A DNA stretch of 8,884 bases, taken from positions 1 through 8,884 of the forward strand of contig DATABA010000021.1 of NCBI GenBank assembly GCA_036259835.1. Direction: 5' to 3'. Made by a program: the position numbers and the translations under genes. Origin of the DNA: JALYGK01 sp036259835. GTDB taxonomy: Bacteria; Actinomycetota; UBA4738. The notes beneath the pieces are model-generated. The model saw nothing but the letters and a program-made list of their open reading frames with translations. It did not search any database and was not told the origin of the DNA. Below, piece after piece: positions 6,732 to 8,884 of this stretch. Every line of letters begins with the position of its first letter. Position 1 is the first letter of the stretch.

Positions 6732-7606
6732 GCCACCGGTGCTCTGCCGACGATGACGCGGGTGAACCTCACCGGCCCCATCGTGCTTCGGATATCGCGG
6801 AACCCGGCTCCGCGAAGGAGCGACATCACGCTTCGAGAGCGGTCAGGGCTGACTTCGACCAGCAGCCAACCGTGGCGGGCGAGCCACCGCGGCGCTTCCG
6901 CGGCGGTCCGTTCAAGGAGCCTCATGCCCGTCCGGGAGAAATCCGTGATGGATTCCTTCGGCTCGAAGCGGGTGATCTCCTCCGGGAGGTCTCGCATCTC
7001 CCCGCGGGGAACGTAGGGCGGATGAATGGTGATGGCATCGACGGTCCCCAGAAGCCGATTCGGCAGAGGAGCGAACAGGTCGCCCCGGAGAAACGTCACG
7101 TTCCCAAGCTTCAGACGGGCGGCGTTTCGTCGAGCGAGCGCCAGGGCGGATGTCGATATATCGACGCCGAAGACGCGCGCTCGCCGGATGGCGTCCGCGA
7201 CCGCAAGAGCCACCGGACCGACGCCTGTGGCGAGGTCGACGTGGACGGGTCGCTGTCGCGGGCGCAGCCGGCGGATCGCCTGGAGCGCCATGAACTCGGT
7301 GCTTTCTCGCGGGATGAATCCGCCGCGTCGCACCTCGAGCGTGAGGCCTCGAAACTTCGCCGACCCGGTGATGTAGGCGACCGGTTCCCCCGACGCGCGG
7401 CGGTCGATCAACCGGCGGAACCTACGGGCTGCGGGGTCGGGGATTCGCTGGCGCCCCGAAGGTGCACGTCCCAGGATGAACTCCAGAATCTCTTCGCCGT
7501 CGAAGCGCTCCTTTCCGGCGTGGGGATGGTCGATACGGTCGGACGCCTTGAGGATGCGCTCGGCCTCGTCGAGGAGCTCGGTCGCGGTCGGCATCGCCTG
7601 CATCAT
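6728..7606 (-). CDS. PrmC/HemK-like methyltransferase with HPPY in place of NPPY, 292 aa
   Basis: A SAM-dependent methyltransferase of the N5-glutamine type. A helical N-terminal domain (1-72) precedes the PrmC-like ASGEPVAYITGSAKFRGL (71-88) and GGFIPRESTEFM (95-106). The Rossmann fold carries SAM motif I, DLATGVGPVALAVA (124-137), the acidic GVDIS (147-151) and then ITIHPPYVP at 192-200. In PrmC the matching motif is NPPY, whose Asn holds the glutamine amide; here it is His195 (codon at 7022-7024). Release-factor methylation is therefore doubtful, and another substrate or a lost activity is possible. The start could be ATG at 7606, 7603 or 7594; none has a clear ribosome binding site. It is coupled to DUF309 by an ATGA overlap and is divergent from the GroES-like gene. 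Confidence 0.85.
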   Translation of the reverse strand: MMQAMPTATELLDEAERILKASDRIDHPHAGKERFDGEEILEFILGRAPSGRQRIPDPAARRFRRLIDRRASGEPVAYITGSAKFRGLTLEVRRGGFIPRESTEFMALQAIRRLRPRQRPVHVDLATGVGPVALAVADAIRRARVFGVDISTSALALARRNAARLKLGNVTFLRGDLFAPLPNRLLGTVDAITIHPPYVPRGEMRDLPEEITRFEPKESITDFSRTGMRLLERTAAEAPRWLARHGWLLVEVSPDRSRSVMSLLRGAGFRDIRSTMGPVRFTRVIVGRAPVA

Positions 7607-7627
7607 AAGGATCGTGCATCCGACGCC

Positions 7628-7639
7628 GTCGCCGGCGAC
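7628..7639. promoter_or_regulatory. 12-bp palindrome in the methyltransferase/GroES-like divergent gap
   Basis: GTCGCCGGCGAC is a perfect palindrome in the 54-bp gap between the two starts. Palindromes of this length are expected a few times by chance in GC-rich DNA of this size, so only the location makes it noteworthy. It does not resemble the CIRCE element of HrcA. Confidence 0.2.
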
Positions 7640-7642
7640 TCC

Positions 7643-7648
7643 TACAAT
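7643..7648 (+). promoter_or_regulatory. Candidate -10 box of the GroES-like gene
   Basis: TACAAT matches the consensus at five of six bases and ends 12 nt before the ATG at 7661, giving a very short leader. The -35 position (CCGACG at 17-bp spacing) is poor. The absence of a ribosome binding site before the ATG fits a near-leaderless message. Confidence 0.35.
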
Positions 7649-7660
7649 CGGTTCCCAGCT

Positions 7661-8035
7661 ATGTCGCCTCGCAACACGAAGCTTCGCGCGATCACCTCGC
7701 CGCCGCAGGCGCCCGCGGTCGATGGGCTGCACAAGATGCGGCTGACCGCCGACCGAATCCTGGTTCGGGTTCCCGACGACAACGAGCGCCAGACGAAGGG
7801 CGGCCTGGTCATTCCAGCCACCGCGGCGTCGCACAACAAGAGATGCGTGTGGTCTGAAGTCGTTCTGGTCGGTCCCGATGTCCGCAACGTCAAGACGGGC
7901 GACAACGTCCTCTTCATTCCCCAGACCGGCCTCGAGGTTGACGTCGGTGGCGACGTCTACCTCATGCTTCGCGAACGCGACGTTCAGGCCATCGCCTCGA
8001 GCAGGACGGATCCGCAGAGCGGCCAGTACCTGTAA
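7661..8035 (+). CDS. GroES-like (Cpn10) co-chaperonin paralog, 124 aa
   Basis: Carries the Cpn10 fold: MRLTADRILVRV (26-37), the mobile-loop region QTKGGLVIPATAASHNK (44-60), then the VVLVGPDVRNVKTGDNVLF strands (67-85) and an acidic C-terminal strand (LEVDV, YLMLRERDVQAI). It ends in a short tail closing GQYL. Similar tails ending in G-x-Y-L occur, from memory, in a second actinobacterial GroES-like family that is separate from the groESL operon. No groEL is next to it here. ATG at 7661 is chosen over ATG at 7736 because related proteins carry a 20-25 residue N-terminal extension and a -10-like box sits just upstream; the shorter form would be 99 residues. Whether it works with a GroEL ring is unknown. 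The reading frame is open far upstream, but that part is antisense to the methyltransferase. Confidence 0.87.
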   Translation: MSPRNTKLRAITSPPQAPAVDGLHKMRLTADRILVRVPDDNERQTKGGLVIPATAASHNKRCVWSEVVLVGPDVRNVKTGDNVLFIPQTGLEVDVGGDVYLMLRERDVQAIASSRTDPQSGQYL

Positions 8036-8052
8036 CGGCGACCCTTTGGCGT

Positions 8053-8884
8053 CTATCTGATAAGCCGTGACATCCGCCTGTCGGCGAGGATCTTTCCGCC
8101 CGTCTGGCACGTCGGGCAGTACGTCACCTCATGGGATTCGTACGAGACTCGTCGAAGGTCGGAGCCGCACACGGGACAGGGTGAACCGTAACGGGCGTGC
8201 ACGGTGAAGTGGTCGCCGAGCTTCGGAGGAAGGCCGGCCGGCCGCTTTCGCTCGATTTCCAGCGCCTCCGAGAGGATCGACCGAACCGATTCCAACAGTC
8301 GCTCCCGTTCTCCTTCGTTCAAGGAGGAAAGCGACCGAAAGGGCGAGAGCTTCGCCCGATGCAGTATGTCGTCCGAATAGCCACGTCCGATCCCCGCGAC
8401 GACACGCTGATCCCGAAGCATCGCGTGGAGTCGCCTGGTTTCGCTTCCGGACCGGATCAGGTCGGCGAACTCCCCGGAAAACGGTTCGGGTCCGAGCTTC
8501 GACAGCGGGCCATCATCACCGTTCGCGAGCACCCACCATCCTGCCTTGCGTTCAGTTCCGAACTCCTTGACCAGCACGGACGGGATGCGGTCGAACACCA
8601 TGCGAAGAACCGCTCCTCGAGGCCTGGTCGCCTTCTTCGCCTCCTCGAAATCGATGCGTCCACCTTGAGACAGGTGGACCAGGAGCCGGGCTGACCGGAA
8701 GTCGAAGACAAGGAACTTCCCGCGCCTCCCCACGCCTTCGAGGACGCGGCCGTACAGCTCATCCGGCGCCGGCAGGACGGTCTTCAGCGCCGAGAACGCG
8801 AGCGGCTCCAGCCGCACCAACCTCGCGCCGCCCAGACGCTCGTCGATTCGTTCGGCGAGAGCTTGGACTTCGGGTAGCTCAGGC
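8053..8884 (-). CDS. Fpg/Nei-family DNA glycosylase (start codon cut by window edge)
   Basis: Base-excision repair enzyme that should remove oxidised bases and nick the strand. Sequence begins PELPEVQALAERI directly at the edge, so only the first two bases of the start codon are missing; full length would be about 277. Pro2 and Glu3 are the catalytic pair, and the conserved Lys is in GRRGKFLVFD near residue 57. The C-terminal zinc finger has Cys at about 237, 240, 257 and 260 (CPVCG...YCPTCQTGG), then ADRRMSRLIR. It departs from classic MutM in several places: GIGRGYSDDIL stands where GIGNIYADE is usual, HLSQGG replaces HLGM.G, and the finger lacks the usual Arg before YCP. These features match the actinobacterial Fpg/Nei side branch, so the damage preferred by this enzyme may not be 8-oxoguanine. 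It converges on the GroES-like gene with 17 bp between. Confidence 0.92.
   Translation of the reverse strand, partial: PELPEVQALAERIDERLGGARLVRLEPLAFSALKTVLPAPDELYGRVLEGVGRRGKFLVFDFRSARLLVHLSQGGRIDFEEAKKATRPRGAVLRMVFDRIPSVLVKEFGTERKAGWWVLANGDDGPLSKLGPEPFSGEFADLIRSGSETRRLHAMLRDQRVVAGIGRGYSDDILHRAKLSPFRSLSSLNEGERERLLESVRSILSEALEIERKRPAGLPPKLGDHFTVHARYGSPCPVCGSDLRRVSYESHEVTYCPTCQTGGKILADRRMSRLIR

Noticed and set aside
6479..7660. Long plus-strand ORF leading into the GroES-like gene
   Set aside because: It is antisense to the DUF309 and methyltransferase genes; only the part from about 7661 matches a protein family.
7607..8110. N-terminal extension of the methyltransferase on the minus strand
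   Set aside because: It is antisense to the GroES-like gene, and the PrmC-type N-terminal helices begin near 7594-7606.

Overview
The window is GC-rich, densely packed bacterial DNA. Gene content and style suggest an actinobacterium (Actinomycetota), perhaps an uncultured soil lineage near Thermoleophilia; that placement is inference. Indications are GTG and TTG starts, a multi-helix GAF-type histidine kinase with NarL-family regulators, an orphan GroES-like protein with a Y-L C-terminus, and an Fpg/Nei glycosylase of the type common in actinobacteria. Nine protein genes cover almost everything. No RNA gene, insertion sequence, CRISPR array or long repeat was seen.

Left part (1-4861): the N-terminal 514 residues of a membrane histidine kinase run off the left edge on the minus strand. 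Behind its start lies a 214-bp gap holding a 19-bp palindrome, followed by a small plus-strand gene of unknown function. That gene converges, 4 bp apart, on a minus-strand gene for a 686-residue fusion of a universal stress protein (Usp) domain and an ABC1/UbiB atypical kinase. Upstream of the fusion, same strand, is a NarL-type response regulator.

Centre (4862-6205): 42 bp separate that regulator from a divergently transcribed paralog. The two receivers are about half identical by hand alignment. The paralog keeps an eroded LuxR-type helix-turn-helix and carries a class III nucleotide cyclase domain with every catalytic residue in place. A kinase, a DNA-binding regulator and a regulator with probable cAMP output in one neighbourhood suggest a two-branch signalling unit. 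This is the most interesting part of the window.

Right part (6206-8884): a PrmC-like methyltransferase with HPPY in place of NPPY overlaps a DUF309 gene by ATGA. A GroES-like gene is divergent from the methyltransferase, and an Fpg/Nei-family DNA glycosylase fills the right edge, missing essentially only its start codon. These look like housekeeping and protein- or DNA-maintenance genes, not part of the signalling unit.
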